Assembly: GCA_016870355.1 (NCBI GenBank)
Contig: VGBR01000009.1
Span: 1-64,000, forward strand
Length of the DNA: 64,000 bases
Origin: Actinomycetota bacterium
Lineage (GTDB): Bacteria > Actinomycetota > Acidimicrobiia > IMCC26256 > PALSA-555
Reading direction: 5' to 3'
The notes under the pieces were generated by a model. That model did not search any database. It saw only the letters and a list, made by a program, of their open reading frames with translations, and was not told the DNA's origin. Below, one piece after another: positions 1 through 9,431 of this stretch. The translations under genes were made by a program, and so were the position numbers. Every line of letters begins with the position of its first letter. Within the stretch, counting starts at the first letter, position 1.

Positions 1-1671
1 CATGAGTAGGCCGCCCGCGCTTCCACCTCGAGCGACGAGTCTGTCCGGCGTAGTGATCCCGATGTCGACGAGGTGCTTCGCGCAGGCGACGAAGTCGTCG
101 AACGTGTTGCGCTTGGACGCGAGCTTCCCGTGGTCGTACCACTGTCGGCCCATCTCACCGCCGCCGCGGATGTGCGCGATGGCGTACGCAGCACCGCGCT
201 CGAGCACGCTCAACCGCTCCACGCTGAAGCCAGGATCGATGGAGTGCTCGTACGATCCGTAGCCGTAGAGCACCAGCGGCCCGCCGCCGGCCGGTGGGAA
301 CCCGCGTCGATGGACCAGCGAGATCGGCACCCGCGTGCCGTCGTCGGCGGTGGCCCACAGTCGGTGTGACTCGTATTCGCTCGCGTCGTAACCCGCGACG
401 GGCTGTTGCTTGACCATCGTCGCGGTTCGTTCGTTGAGGTCGTAGTCGAAGTCGGTAATAGGCGCGACGAGCGACGTGTACTCGTAGCGGATCGTCGTCG
501 TGTCGAACTCGGGGTTGGACGCCACCCACGCGGAGTACACCTCGTCGGGCATCTCCACCACGTGCTCGTCGCCGGTCGCCAGATCGAGCACGCGGAGGCG
601 TCCGACAGCGTCGGCTCGTTCGGTGATGACGAGATGACTCGCGAACGCGTCGACGTCCACGATGCGGGCGTCGTCGCGGTGGGCGATCACTTCTGACCAC
701 TGATCTCGCCCGGTCGCGTCGACCGGCGTCGTCATGAGCGTGAAGTTGGGCGCACCCCCGTCGTTGGTGAGCACGTAGAACCGCTCGTCCTGATCGTCGT
801 AGTGGTGCTCGACGTGGTACTCGACGCCGTGCTCCCGAGGTGCGAGCACGCGCAACGTGCCGCTCGGATCGTCGGCGCAGAGAACTCGGACCTCGGTCGT
901 CAGCTTCGACGCGCTCGTGACCACCAGGAACCGTCCGGTGCGCGTGCGGTCGATGTAGACCTCGAAGCGCTCGTCGTCTTCCTGGTACACGAGCGTGTCG
1001 GCATCGCTGGCTGTGCCAAGCGCATGCCGCCACACCTGGTGCGGCCGCATGGCGGCATCGGGGCGCACATAGAAGACGGTGCGGTTGTCGTTCGCCCAGA
1101 CCAGCCCGTAGTACACGTCGGTCACCTCGTCGGCGAGCGGCGCGGCCGTGTCGAGGTCCCAGAAGCGGAGCGTGGCCCGCTCACCCCCGGTGAAGTCGGC
1201 GCTGTATGCGAGCAAATGGTGATCCGGGGAGATCGCGAGACCGCGCAGCGCGAAGTAGCTCGCCTCTGCGGCGAGTTCGTTCTCGTCGAGCACGATCTCT
1301 TCGTCTTCGAGCGCTCCGGGTTCGGCGTCGGGATCGGGGAGACCGTCAACACCGCGCGGCCGGCGGCAGTGCACCACATACTCACGACCTGCGATCGTGC
1401 GACTGAAGTACTCCCACGGCCCCCAGCGCGTAGGCGCGGACGCGTCGGTCTCCTTCACCCGCGACTTGATCTCCTCGAAGATCCGCTGGCGGAGTGGTTC
1501 GAGCGGCGCGAGCTCGGTCGCGACGTACTCGTTCTCGGCCTTGAGGTACGCGAGCACGTCGGGATCGTCACGGTCCCGCAGCCAGTAGAAGTCGTCGACG
1601 CGCTCACGATCCTCATGCCGCAACACCGTGGGGCGCCGCGGCGCGCGCGGCGGATCCATCGGCGCGGTCAT
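1..1671 (-). CDS. ptrB: Oligopeptidase B-like prolyl oligopeptidase (S9A), 3' end outside window
   Basis: This is a serine peptidase of the prolyl oligopeptidase family, which cleaves short peptides in the cytoplasm, for oligopeptidase B after basic residues. The 557 codons visible cover the N-terminal seven-bladed propeller (it opens with the family-typical DDFYWLRDRDDPDVLAYL) and the start of the alpha/beta-hydrolase domain. The nucleophile motif RGGSAGG puts the catalytic Ser at about residue 551, six residues before the window edge. The Asp and His of the triad must lie outside, and family length is about 690. Start ATG at 1671 (MTAPMDPP). The gene is divergent from hisI, with 71 bp between the two starts. 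Confidence 0.9.
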   Translation of the reverse strand, partial: MTAPMDPPRAPRRPTVLRHEDRERVDDFYWLRDRDDPDVLAYLKAENEYVATELAPLEPLRQRIFEEIKSRVKETDASAPTRWGPWEYFSRTIAGREYVVHCRRPRGVDGLPDPDAEPGALEDEEIVLDENELAAEASYFALRGLAISPDHHLLAYSADFTGGERATLRFWDLDTAAPLADEVTDVYYGLVWANDNRTVFYVRPDAAMRPHQVWRHALGTASDADTLVYQEDDERFEVYIDRTRTGRFLVVTSASKLTTEVRVLCADDPSGTLRVLAPREHGVEYHVEHHYDDQDERFYVLTNDGGAPNFTLMTTPVDATGRDQWSEVIAHRDDARIVDVDAFASHLVITERADAVGRLRVLDLATGDEHVVEMPDEVYSAWVASNPEFDTTTIRYEYTSLVAPITDFDYDLNERTATMVKQQPVAGYDASEYESHRLWATADDGTRVPISLVHRRGFPPAGGGPLVLYGYGSYEHSIDPGFSVERLSVLERGAAYAIAHIRGGGEMGRQWYDHGKLASKRNTFDDFVACAKHLVDIGITTPDRLVARGGSAGGLLM

Positions 1672-1730
1672 GGGTTGCCGAGTCTCGCACGCGACGCGAT
1701 ACCGGGTCGGGACCGTTCGAGACCCGGAGG

Positions 1731-1736
1731 TACGCT
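1731..1736 (+). promoter_or_regulatory. Putative -10 box of a leaderless hisI transcript
   Basis: TACGCT lies 6 nt before the GTG start of hisI, where a -10 hexamer would place the transcript start at the start codon. No clear -35 is visible. The same spacing recurs at trpF, polA, coaE, uvrB, uvrA and uvrC. Confidence 0.5.
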
Positions 1737-1742
1737 CGACTC

Positions 1743-2144
1743 GTGACAACACCGCGCGCGACGCCGATCCAGGCATCCGACGAGCAGCTCGCGGCGATCT
1801 CGTGGGATGCGAAGGGTCTCGTTGCGGCCATCGTGCAAGAAGAGGGGACCGGGCGGGTGCTGATGCTCGGTTGGATGAACGAAGAGGCGCTCCACAAGAC
1901 CCTCGACGAGGGTCGGATGGTGTTCTGGAGCCGGAGCCGTCAGGAGCTCTGGCGCAAGGGCGACACCTCTGGCGATCGTCAGTGGATCCGCGAGGCCTTC
2001 TACGACTGCGACGGCGACGCGCTGCTGTTCGTCGTCGAACAGGAGGGACGAGGGGCGTGCCACACGGGCGAGCGGTCCTGTTTCTTCCGCGCCTTTGGTG
2101 AGGGCACCGGCAACACCGAGCACCACAAGCAGCCAGATCCGTGA
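1743..2144 (+). CDS. hisI: Phosphoribosyl-AMP cyclohydrolase
   Basis: HisI opens the adenine ring of phosphoribosyl-AMP in the third step of histidine synthesis, as a zinc enzyme in the cytoplasm. The 133-residue protein is of normal length for a stand-alone HisI without the HisE domain. The GDTSG signature is at residues 73-77, the acidic metal cluster DCDGDALL starts at 88, and zinc cysteines are at about 89, 106 and 113. The GTG start at 1743 follows a -10-like box by 6 nt and there is no ribosome binding site, suggesting a leaderless mRNA. The stop overlaps the trpE start (GTGA), so the two are translationally coupled. hisI next to trpE is also the mycobacterial arrangement. Confidence 0.96.
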   Translation: MTTPRATPIQASDEQLAAISWDAKGLVAAIVQEEGTGRVLMLGWMNEEALHKTLDEGRMVFWSRSRQELWRKGDTSGDRQWIREAFYDCDGDALLFVVEQEGRGACHTGERSCFFRAFGEGTGNTEHHKQPDP

Positions 2145-3667
2145 GCCCCGCGGGGCCGGTGCGGCCGTCGCGCGACGACTTCCGGTCGATGGCGCGCGAC
2201 CACACGGTCGTGCCGGTGTGGCGCGAGGTGCTCGCCGACCTCGAGACGCCCGTGTCGGCGTTCGTGAAGCTGGTCGGCGCGAGCGCCGATGGTCAGCCGG
2301 GTTTCCTGCTGGAGTCGGTCGAGCACGCGGAGCGATGGGGAAGGTTCTCGTTCCTCGGGCGTGATCCGGCCTGCACGCTGGTCGTGCGCGGCCGACGCGT
2401 CGAAGTCCACGGCACGCTGCCCGACTCCGTGCCGCGCGACGCAGGCGCGCTCGCGGCACTCGAAGCGCTGCTCGCAGTTCATCGCGCCCCCCAGGTGCCC
2501 GATCTTCCACCGTTCCACGGCGGAGTGGTGGGTTATCTCGGCTACGACGTGGTGCGCGAGATCGAGCACTTGCCCGACGTTCCCAACGACGACCTCGGCT
2601 TACCCGACGCGGTGCTGTCACTCACCGGCCATGTCACCGCGTTCGACCATTTCCGGCAACGACTATCGCTCATCGAGAACGTCTTCCTCGCGCAAGAGCC
2701 CGACGTCGACGACGCGTATGACCGCGCGGTGGCGCGCCTCGACACGCTCGTGGATGAGCTGGCGCGGCCGTTGCCCTATGCACCGTGGCCGCCTCCTGGA
2801 GACGAGGACCTGCCAATCCCCGCGGTCCGCTCGACGCTCGGCGGCTCGAGCTACCACGACGCGGTCGAAGCGGCGCGCGAGCACATCCTTGCCGGCGACA
2901 TCTTCCAGGTCGTGCTTGCGCAGCGCTTCGATCTCGAAGAGCCGGTCGAGCCGTTCGACGTCTACCGGATGCTGCGCCAGATGAATCCGTCGCCGTACAT
3001 GTACGTGGTCCGCCACCCCGAGGTCACGCTCGTTGGTTCGTCTCCGGAGCCCATGGTTCAGCTGCGCGACGGCCGCGTGATCATCCGCCCGATCGCGGGT
3101 ACGCGCTTCCGGGGTCGCACCGAGGAGCACGACCGTCGTCTTGCTGGTGAGCTGAGCGAGAACCCGAAGGAGCGCGCCGAGCACGTGATGCTCGTGGATC
3201 TCGCCCGCAACGACATCGGCCGCGTGGTCAACTTCGGTTCTCTGCGCGTCGACGAGCTGATGTCGCTCGAGCGCTACTCGCACGTGATGCATCTCACGAG
3301 CCAGGCATCAGGTGACCTCGCGCCAGGTAAGCACGCCGTCGATGTGCTGCGCGCCACGTTCCCTGCCGGAACCGTGAGCGGCGCGCCGAAGGTGCGTGCC
3401 ATGGAGATCATCGATGCCTTGGAGCCGGTGAAGCGTGGCCCCTACGCGGGCGTGGTCGGCTACGTGGACTTCTCCGGCAACCTCGACACGGCGATCACGA
3501 TCCGGACGATGGTGTGGCGCGGCACGCAGGCCAGCATTCAGGCCGGCGCGGGCATCGTGGCCGACTCCGACGCGTCCGATGAGGAGCTCGAGTGCCAGAA
3601 CAAGGCCAAGGCGCTCCTTGCCGCGGCCGCGGCGGCACGGCGGATGACGTCGCTCGGAGCCGCATGA
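2141..3667 (+). CDS. trpE: Anthranilate synthase component I
   Basis: TrpE converts chorismate to anthranilate, the first committed step of tryptophan synthesis, normally with the TrpG glutaminase. The 508 residues have the full chorismate-binding fold: the N-terminal LLES motif that contacts feedback tryptophan (about residue 53), FQVVLAQRF (about 253), PIAGTRFRG, the LVDLARNDIGRV segment, and FPAGTVSGAPKVRAMEII near 405. The start is a GTG overlapping the hisI stop. No trpG or trpD is present in this window, so the amidotransferase must be encoded elsewhere. It is followed with a 4-nt overlap by the ygfZ-like gene, which places a folate/Fe-S protein in the same transcript. Confidence 0.97.
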   Translation: MSPAGPVRPSRDDFRSMARDHTVVPVWREVLADLETPVSAFVKLVGASADGQPGFLLESVEHAERWGRFSFLGRDPACTLVVRGRRVEVHGTLPDSVPRDAGALAALEALLAVHRAPQVPDLPPFHGGVVGYLGYDVVREIEHLPDVPNDDLGLPDAVLSLTGHVTAFDHFRQRLSLIENVFLAQEPDVDDAYDRAVARLDTLVDELARPLPYAPWPPPGDEDLPIPAVRSTLGGSSYHDAVEAAREHILAGDIFQVVLAQRFDLEEPVEPFDVYRMLRQMNPSPYMYVVRHPEVTLVGSSPEPMVQLRDGRVIIRPIAGTRFRGRTEEHDRRLAGELSENPKERAEHVMLVDLARNDIGRVVNFGSLRVDELMSLERYSHVMHLTSQASGDLAPGKHAVDVLRATFPAGTVSGAPKVRAMEIIDALEPVKRGPYAGVVGYVDFSGNLDTAITIRTMVWRGTQASIQAGAGIVADSDASDEELECQNKAKALLAAAAAARRMTSLGAA

Positions 3668-4530
3668 CGGTCTTCGCGGTCGACCGCTCACCGCATGGGC
3701 TCGTGGTCGTGAGTGGTCCTGACGGCACGTCGTTCCTCCAGAGCCTGATCTCGCAGGACCTCGACGCTGTCCCTGATGGTGCGAGCGCGCCGTCCTTGCT
3801 CCTCACGCCGCAAGGAAAGCTCGACGTGCTGTTCCGAATCTCACACGTCGGCGACGAGTGGTGGCTCGATACCGACGCCGAGTTCGGCCAGCGCTTGGCG
3901 GAGTCGTTGAATCGCTTCAAGATCCGCGTCAAGGCCGATGTCGAAGATCGCACGTCGTCGAGTGGTCTGCTCACGATCGTGGGTACACCGGCCCAACCTG
4001 AGAACGCGATTGCGATACCGACGCGATGGGGCGATCTCCCAGGCATCGACGTGCTCGGTGATGCGGCTGACGTTGCGCATGAGCTTGCGTCGCTGCAGGC
4101 GGAGGTGGCGCGGTGGGACCGCGAGCGGTTCGAGGCGTTCCGCATCGAGCAGGGTGTGCCGAAGCTCGGCATCGACATCGACGACAAGACGATCCCGCAA
4201 GAAGCGTTCCTCGAGGACGCCGTCTCGTTCACCAAAGGCTGCTACCTCGGTCAAGAGCTCGTCGCGCGCATCGACAGCCGCGGACACGTCAACCGCTATC
4301 TCCGTCGCCTCCAGGTCGACGGCGACGCGGTGCCGCCGTACGGCGCAGAGGTGATCGCCGGCGACAAGAGCGTCGGCACCATCACCAGCGCAGCAACCGT
4401 CCCGACGGAATCCCGCGTCATCGCCCTAGGTATGGTCAGAAGAGAGGTCGAGCCCCCGGCAGACGTCACCGTGCGTTGGGCCGGCCACGAGACCCAAGCC
4501 CAAGTTTTGGCGTCGATAACGTTCGAATAG
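3664..4530 (+). CDS. ygfZ: YgfZ/GcvT-like folate-binding protein
   Basis: This 288-residue protein belongs to the GcvT-related YgfZ family, which supports repair or maturation of Fe-S enzymes in a tetrahydrofolate-dependent way. The diagnostic K-G-C-Y-x-G-Q-E motif is intact as KGCYLGQE at residues 191-198, with the conserved Cys at 193. The ATG at 3664 overlaps the trpE stop and was chosen over in-frame codons inside trpE. It is coupled to trpE, and no Fe-S target lies in the same operon. It ends inside a perfect inverted repeat shared with the convergent kinase gene. Confidence 0.88.
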   Translation: MTVFAVDRSPHGLVVVSGPDGTSFLQSLISQDLDAVPDGASAPSLLLTPQGKLDVLFRISHVGDEWWLDTDAEFGQRLAESLNRFKIRVKADVEDRTSSSGLLTIVGTPAQPENAIAIPTRWGDLPGIDVLGDAADVAHELASLQAEVARWDRERFEAFRIEQGVPKLGIDIDDKTIPQEAFLEDAVSFTKGCYLGQELVARIDSRGHVNRYLRRLQVDGDAVPPYGAEVIAGDKSVGTITSAATVPTESRVIALGMVRREVEPPADVTVRWAGHETQAQVLASITFE

Positions 4531-4551
4531 CGACTGCTATCGACGCCAAAA
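4505..4551. terminator. 14-bp perfect inverted repeat between convergent genes
   Basis: TTTTGGCGTCGATA at 4505-4518 pairs exactly with 4538-4551 around a 19-nt loop that holds the ygfZ-like stop codon. It sits between ygfZ (plus) and the kinase gene (minus, stop at 4559). There is no T-tract, so it is either a factor-assisted bidirectional terminator or an mRNA-stabilising hairpin. Confidence 0.6.
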
Positions 4552-4558
4552 CCCGCTC

Positions 4559-6010
4559 TTAGGCTGGCAGGCGGACGACGAACCTCGTGCCGCCGGCTTC
4601 GAGGGGGTCACAGGTGGCTTCGCCGCCCATTGCGACGGCGAGCTCGTGCACGATCGCGAGGCCGATCCCGGTGCCGACCTTCCGACCGGGTGTTGTGCGC
4701 GCGGTGTAGAGCCGCTCGAACACGCGGCCGCGTTCGCTTTCCGCGATGCCCGGGCCGTCGTCATCGACGCGCAGCTCGATTCGGCCATCGTGCTGCACCA
4801 CAGCGACAGTCACCGATGTCGCCGCGTACTTCAACGCGTTCTCCACGAGGTTGGCGACGATCTGCGCCAACCGCTCGGGATCGGCATTCGTCGGAACCGG
4901 AGCGCCTGGCGCAAGGTGTAGCGCCACGCCGAGCTCCTCCGCCGCTGGCGCGAAGCCTTCCACTGCGTCGCCGACGACGCTGCGTGCGTCGATCGGCACC
5001 GGCGCCAGCGAGAAGGCGTGCGTGTCGAGACGTGCCAGGTCGAGCAGATCGGCGACGAGCCGCTCGAGTCGACGCGCTTCAGTGGCGATCACCGTCGCGG
5101 CGCGAGCACGATCGTCGGGCCTCGCGATCACGCCGTCGGCCAACCCTTCGGCGTAGCCCTTGATCGAGGTCAACGGTGTCCGGAGGTCGTGCGACACGCT
5201 GAGCAGGAACGCCCGCTCGTGGCCTCGGGCCGTCTCGAGGTCGTCGGCCATCGCGTCGATGCTGTCGGCGAGGCTGCCAAGCTCATCGTTGGGTCCTACG
5301 CGTCCCTTCCGAGACGAGGTAGCGACGCGAGCCGACAGGTCGCCCGCGGCGATGCGGCCCGCGGTCTCCTGCATCGCGGCGATGGGACGCGTCAAACGAC
5401 GAGCGAGGAATGCCGCGACCGCGGCCGCGACGATGAGCGCGAACATGCCGGTGCCGAACAAGTACGGGCCGGCATCACCGAGGGGACGGGTCTCGACCCG
5501 TTGCGTGAGCACGACCACCGGCGTGAGGCCGTTCACGGTCGTGATGGGCTCGGCGACGAACGCGGTGTCCTCTTTGACGTCCCGCTGGAGGTGTCCGGCG
5601 AGCAGTGTTGCGGTGTCGAGGTCGCCGACCTCGAGGTTGCGAGGCAGCTCGACGAGCTCGGTGCCACTCGTCGAACAGGGGAGGAGGCTGCCGAACTCCT
5701 CTCGCAAGGTTCCTTCTGCGTCGACCGTCACCACGCTTCCGCCCGTCGCGCGCAGCAACCTCGCGATTACCAGGCAGAAGCGGCGCCCCGCTGGGGTGTT
5801 GTCGCGCGCGGCGAGTGCTTCGCGGCCCAGGAAGTCGAGCTGGCGCGACACGGTGGGGGCCTGGCGTTCCAGATCGTCGAGCGCGTCCTGTGCAGACGTG
5901 TCACGCGCCAACCCTGCCGCGCCGAGCGCGGCGACCACCAGAACACCGAACGCGATCGCGACCATTGCCACGAGCAGGCGGGTGCGAAGTCGCCTCGTCG
6001 GCTTGGTCAT
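4559..6010 (-). CDS. Two-component sensor histidine kinase
   Basis: This is a 483-residue membrane sensor kinase. A first membrane segment at about 12-33 and a second at about 181-203 enclose a roughly 145-residue extracytoplasmic sensor region. A HAMP linker follows (about 204-256), then the DHp domain with SVSHDLRTPL (phospho-acceptor His274), and an ATPase domain with the N box (ENALKYA), the G1 box DDDGPGI and the GTGIGLAIV G2 box. The start overlaps the stop of the response regulator gene (ATGA), so the pair is one operon. The ligand cannot be read from the sequence. The architecture resembles the MprB/TcrY class of actinobacterial kinases. Confidence 0.93.
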   Translation of the reverse strand: MTKPTRRLRTRLLVAMVAIAFGVLVVAALGAAGLARDTSAQDALDDLERQAPTVSRQLDFLGREALAARDNTPAGRRFCLVIARLLRATGGSVVTVDAEGTLREEFGSLLPCSTSGTELVELPRNLEVGDLDTATLLAGHLQRDVKEDTAFVAEPITTVNGLTPVVVLTQRVETRPLGDAGPYLFGTGMFALIVAAAVAAFLARRLTRPIAAMQETAGRIAAGDLSARVATSSRKGRVGPNDELGSLADSIDAMADDLETARGHERAFLLSVSHDLRTPLTSIKGYAEGLADGVIARPDDRARAATVIATEARRLERLVADLLDLARLDTHAFSLAPVPIDARSVVGDAVEGFAPAAEELGVALHLAPGAPVPTNADPERLAQIVANLVENALKYAATSVTVAVVQHDGRIELRVDDDGPGIAESERGRVFERLYTARTTPGRKVGTGIGLAIVHELAVAMGGEATCDPLEAGGTRFVVRLPA

Positions 6011-6678
6011 GATTCCAAGCGGTACCCGACGCTCCGCACAGTGGTGATCTCGACCGCGTCACCCAGCTTCTTGCGCACCTGGGCGATGTGCTGGTCGACC
6101 GTTCGCGCGTCGCCGTACCAGTCGTGGCCCCAGGCGCCATCGAGGATCTGTTGGCGCGAGAGAGCGAGTCCTGGACGTTCGGCGAGGAACCGCAGCAGGT
6201 CGAACTCCTTGGTGGTCAGATCGACTGCGGTGTCGTTGATGCGAACCTCGCGCCGGCCCGCGTCGATCGTCACCTGTCCTGCTTGCACCACCTCTGGTGC
6301 GCGTGCGCCGTCGACCCGGCGAAGCACAGCCTTCACGCGCGCGACGAGTTCTGCAGCCGAAAACGGCTTGGTGACGTAGTCGTCGGCACCCAGCTCCAAC
6401 CCGAGCACCCGGTCAACCTCGTCGGCGCGCGCCGTGAGGAAGATCACTGGGATCTGCGACGACTGGCGGATGCGCTTGCACACCTCAAGGCCGTCGACGT
6501 CGGGGAGGCCCACGTCGAGCACGACGAGTCGCGGTCGATGCGTCCGGAAGGCTTGGAGCCCGGCTTCACCAGTCCCGGCCTGGAGGACACGGAAGCCCTC
6601 GCGTTCGAGGTACATGCTCACGAGGTCGGCGATGCTCGGTTCGTCGTCGACGACGACGATCGTGCCGCGCTGGCTCAT
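6007..6678 (-). CDS. OmpR-family response regulator
   Basis: This 223-residue DNA-binding regulator is partner of the downstream kinase. Its receiver domain has the acidic pair DDE at 11-13, the phospho-acceptor Asp55 in LVVLDVGLPD, and the TKPF lysine. The C-terminal winged helix matches Trans_reg_C (DLTTKEFDLLRFLAERPG, then RTVDQHIAQVRKKL). Three in-frame starts exist. The ATG at 6678 is preferred because AAAGGG lies 8 nt upstream; the ATG at 6684 and GTG at 6687 sit too close to it. The 160-bp upstream region is rich in GCGAAGCGG-like short repeats, and I see no clear promoter. Confidence 0.93.
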   Translation of the reverse strand: MSQRGTIVVVDDEPSIADLVSMYLEREGFRVLQAGTGEAGLQAFRTHRPRLVVLDVGLPDVDGLEVCKRIRQSSQIPVIFLTARADEVDRVLGLELGADDYVTKPFSAAELVARVKAVLRRVDGARAPEVVQAGQVTIDAGRREVRINDTAVDLTTKEFDLLRFLAERPGLALSRQQILDGAWGHDWYGDARTVDQHIAQVRKKLGDAVEITTVRSVGYRLES

Positions 6679-6847
6679 GTCCATCACCCTTTGCGCTGCT
6701 CCCGCTTCGCTACCTCCGCTCGCGGGGCTCGCTCCATCCGCTTCGCTCGCAGCACATTGTTCTCCCTCGATCGTTGACCGCCCGCCATGGTGGGCGACAG
6801 CACATCAGGGGAATGTGAAGCCGACATGAACCCCCAAATAGGAGGGG

Positions 6848-8017
6848 TCAGGCGATCCGGTTCGTGTTGACGACCTCGCTCAGCCACCGGGCGCTGGGCT
6901 TGATCGTGCGCACCTGCGTGGTGCGGTCGACGGCGACGATGCCGAACCGCATCCGGTACCCGAACGCCCACTCGAAGTTGTCGAGCAGCGACCAGTGGAA
7001 GAAGCCGCGAACGTCGAGCCCTTCGTCGATGCAGGCTGCGACCTGGGTGAGCGAGTCGCGCAGGAACCGGATGCGCTGCTCGTCGTCGTCGGTGCCGATG
7101 CCGTTCTCGGTGACGTAGACGGGGATGCCGGTCACATCGATCGCGTGCCGGAGCGCACCGGCTGCCGCGTTGGGCCAGTACTCGTAGCCCATCGGCAGAA
7201 CCTCGACGCCGTCCTCATGGCCCATCATGCCCTTCTCGTCGACGCGCCCACGTGTGTAGGCCTGCACGCCGAGAAAGTCGTCGCCGCGGCACGTCTCGAG
7301 GTACACGTCTTCGTGCGCGTGCCGATACTGCTCCAGCTGCTCCTCGGCGCCCGGCATCGCGATCCAGTCGTTCATCGACACCGTCAGCCCGACCGGGAAG
7401 TCGCCAGGGCCAGCTTTGATCGCGGCCGCGGCCTTGGCGTGCGCGTCGATCAGCGTATGGGTCGCCTTCTGGTAGCCGTCGAGATCCTGCTCGATGCCCG
7501 GCGGGAACAATCCCCACAGCCAACCCATCAGCGGGAGGATGTTCGGCTCGTTGATCGTGCACGCCATCCCGATGCGGTCGCCCAGTACGCCGACCGCGTG
7601 CGCGCAGAAGTCGGCGAACCGATCGGCGTTGACGGGGTTCGCCCACCCGCCGTCCGCGGCCATCCACCGAGGGTTGGTGAAGTGGTGGAACGTGACGACC
7701 GGCATCAAGCCGCGCTCGTGACACGCATCGAGCATGCGGGAGTAGTGGTCGAGCTGCGCGGTCGACCACTCGTTCGGCTCGGGTTGGATGCGGGACCACT
7801 CGAGCGAGAACCGGTACGCGCCGAATCCGAGCTCTACGAGGATGTCGAGGTCCTCGGGATAGCGCCAGTACTGATCGCACGCGTCGCCCGACGGCTCTTC
7901 ACACCTCGTGTGGTCCGCGTGCTCCCATGCCCACCAGTCGTTGTTCGAATTGCCGCCCTCGACCTGGTGCGCGGCGGTCGCAGTGCCCCACAGGAACCCG
8001 TCCGGGAATGACATCAT
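6848..8017 (-). CDS. Glycoside hydrolase family 1 (beta-glucosidase-like)
   Basis: This enzyme hydrolyses beta-glycosides by the retaining mechanism in a TIM barrel. Both catalytic glutamates are present: the acid/base Glu157 in TINEPN and the nucleophile Glu304 in YVTENG. The N-terminal FLWGTATAAHQVEG signature and C-terminal FHWSLLDNFEW also match. At 389 residues it is shorter than the usual 440-470, and there is no signal peptide, so it acts in the cytoplasm. Its start overlaps the stop of the upstream MFS gene (ATGA), which suggests uptake of a glycoside followed by hydrolysis. The exact sugar is not determinable. Confidence 0.92.
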   Translation of the reverse strand: MMSFPDGFLWGTATAAHQVEGGNSNNDWWAWEHADHTRCEEPSGDACDQYWRYPEDLDILVELGFGAYRFSLEWSRIQPEPNEWSTAQLDHYSRMLDACHERGLMPVVTFHHFTNPRWMAADGGWANPVNADRFADFCAHAVGVLGDRIGMACTINEPNILPLMGWLWGLFPPGIEQDLDGYQKATHTLIDAHAKAAAAIKAGPGDFPVGLTVSMNDWIAMPGAEEQLEQYRHAHEDVYLETCRGDDFLGVQAYTRGRVDEKGMMGHEDGVEVLPMGYEYWPNAAAGALRHAIDVTGIPVYVTENGIGTDDDEQRIRFLRDSLTQVAACIDEGLDVRGFFHWSLLDNFEWAFGYRMRFGIVAVDRTTQVRTIKPSARWLSEVVNTNRIA

Positions 8018-9387
8018 GAGCCGGATCGTACGGTGGACGCGCGCAGCCCGGCAGGGTCGTTGGGCAGGCGCCGCGCCGCGAGGGTGCCGAAGACCGCGAC
8101 GAACAACATCAGCGCGAAGACGATGGCGAGGGCGTCCTTGCGGGCGCCCTGGCCGGATGCGGCGACGGCAACGATTGCGCCGCCGAGCCCGGTGCCGAGG
8201 GCCTGACCGAGCACGTCACTGAGCTGGAGCGCAGCGGTGGCCGCGCCCTGGCTCGCGGCGTCCACTTCCGACAGCACCGAGATCGACATGGTGCTGTACG
8301 AAAGACCCATGCCGAGCCCCGCGATGCCCCAGACCGCGGCAATCGCCTCGACGGGCACGTCTTCGAGCAGCACCGCGGCCATCAGCACCACGCCGACCGC
8401 AACCAGCGCCAACCCCACCGTCGCCATCGACCGGCGGGTCCACACGCCAGCTCGGTGCGCCTGGATCCACGATCCCGCGGTCCACGTGAGTGTGGCGGGC
8501 GTGAGCACCACGCCGACTCCTACGGGCGACAAGTCGCGCACGCTCGCCAGGGCGAGCGCGAGGAACGCGTCGGCACCGAAGAACGCGAAGGTCTGGAGTC
8601 CGCGCGCAGCAACCGCAGCCGGGAGCCCGCGGCGAGCGCGCAACGTCCCCGGCGGCGTGAGATGCATGAACGCGGGGATGGACACCGCGATGCCGATTGC
8701 GGCCAACGGTGCCGCGACGTACGCCTCATCCGCTCCGAGCCCGGCGACCATCAAGCCCGCGCCGAGTGCGAGCTGCGCGGCCGCGCCGACGGGAAGCACG
8801 CCTTCGGTCATCTGCACTCCCGAGCCGAGACTCCGCAGCGCGGGCAACGTCAGCCACGCGGCGATCAATGGCAGCGGGATGAGGCCGAAGAACACCAAGC
8901 GCCATCCGACCTCGTCGGCGATGATCCCGGCGACCGCGGGCGCGAGCAGGCCGGGCACGACCCATGCGGTGGAGAGCAAAGCGAACTGGCGCGCTCGCTC
9001 GTGCTCGTCGAATGCGCGCCCGATCGCTACAAAGGCGGTCGCGCCGATCGTGCCCGCGCCGAGGCCTTGCACCACACGGCCAACGATCAGCACCGGCATG
9101 GATGGCGCGGCGCCGCACGCGATGAGTCCCGCGACGAACAGCACCAGACCCACGGTGAACGGCGCGGCCGGGCCGTGCCGATCCGATGCATGACCCGCGA
9201 GCACGACGCTCACGAGGTTCGCCAACATGAACGCGGCGAAGGTCCAGCCGTAGAGCTCGATGCCCCCGAGCTCGCGCGCGACCTTCGGCGCGATCGTGGC
9301 GACGGACAGCGCTTCGAAGGCGACGACCGAGATCTCGAGCACCAGCCCGATCGACAGCCGCCTGCGGTCCATGGCGCATCCTCGCAT
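8014..9387 (-). CDS. MFS transporter
   Basis: This 457-residue protein has 12 or more hydrophobic helices and the MFS motif A variant GHASDRHGPAAPF after the second helix. The arrangement resembles the drug/H+ antiporter or sugar-efflux groups. It is translationally coupled to the GH1 gene, so a glycoside or oligosaccharide substrate is plausible, though export of a toxic compound cannot be excluded. The first ATG (9387) gives MRGCAMDRRR; the internal ATG at 9372 is equally possible. It is divergent from trpC with 44 bp between starts. Confidence 0.85.
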   Translation of the reverse strand: MRGCAMDRRRLSIGLVLEISVVAFEALSVATIAPKVARELGGIELYGWTFAAFMLANLVSVVLAGHASDRHGPAAPFTVGLVLFVAGLIACGAAPSMPVLIVGRVVQGLGAGTIGATAFVAIGRAFDEHERARQFALLSTAWVVPGLLAPAVAGIIADEVGWRLVFFGLIPLPLIAAWLTLPALRSLGSGVQMTEGVLPVGAAAQLALGAGLMVAGLGADEAYVAAPLAAIGIAVSIPAFMHLTPPGTLRARRGLPAAVAARGLQTFAFFGADAFLALALASVRDLSPVGVGVVLTPATLTWTAGSWIQAHRAGVWTRRSMATVGLALVAVGVVLMAAVLLEDVPVEAIAAVWGIAGLGMGLSYSTMSISVLSEVDAASQGAATAALQLSDVLGQALGTGLGGAIVAVAASGQGARKDALAIVFALMLFVAVFGTLAARRLPNDPAGLRASTVRSGS

Positions 9388-9431
9388 CGAATTGGGGATT
9401 CGGTGGCGACGATTCCTGCCACACTCGTGTC

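Noticed and set aside
155-1033. Long Arg-rich open frame on the minus strand
   Set aside because: It is an out-of-frame reading of the oligopeptidase gene; the true frame carries the propeller sequence and RGGSAGG.
1668-2621. 317-codon minus-strand frame over hisI and trpE
   Set aside because: Arg/Ala-rich shadow of two well-supported plus-strand genes, no family features.
6995-8011. 338-codon plus-strand frame opposite the GH1 gene
   Set aside because: Antisense shadow; GH1 catalytic motifs are on the minus strand.
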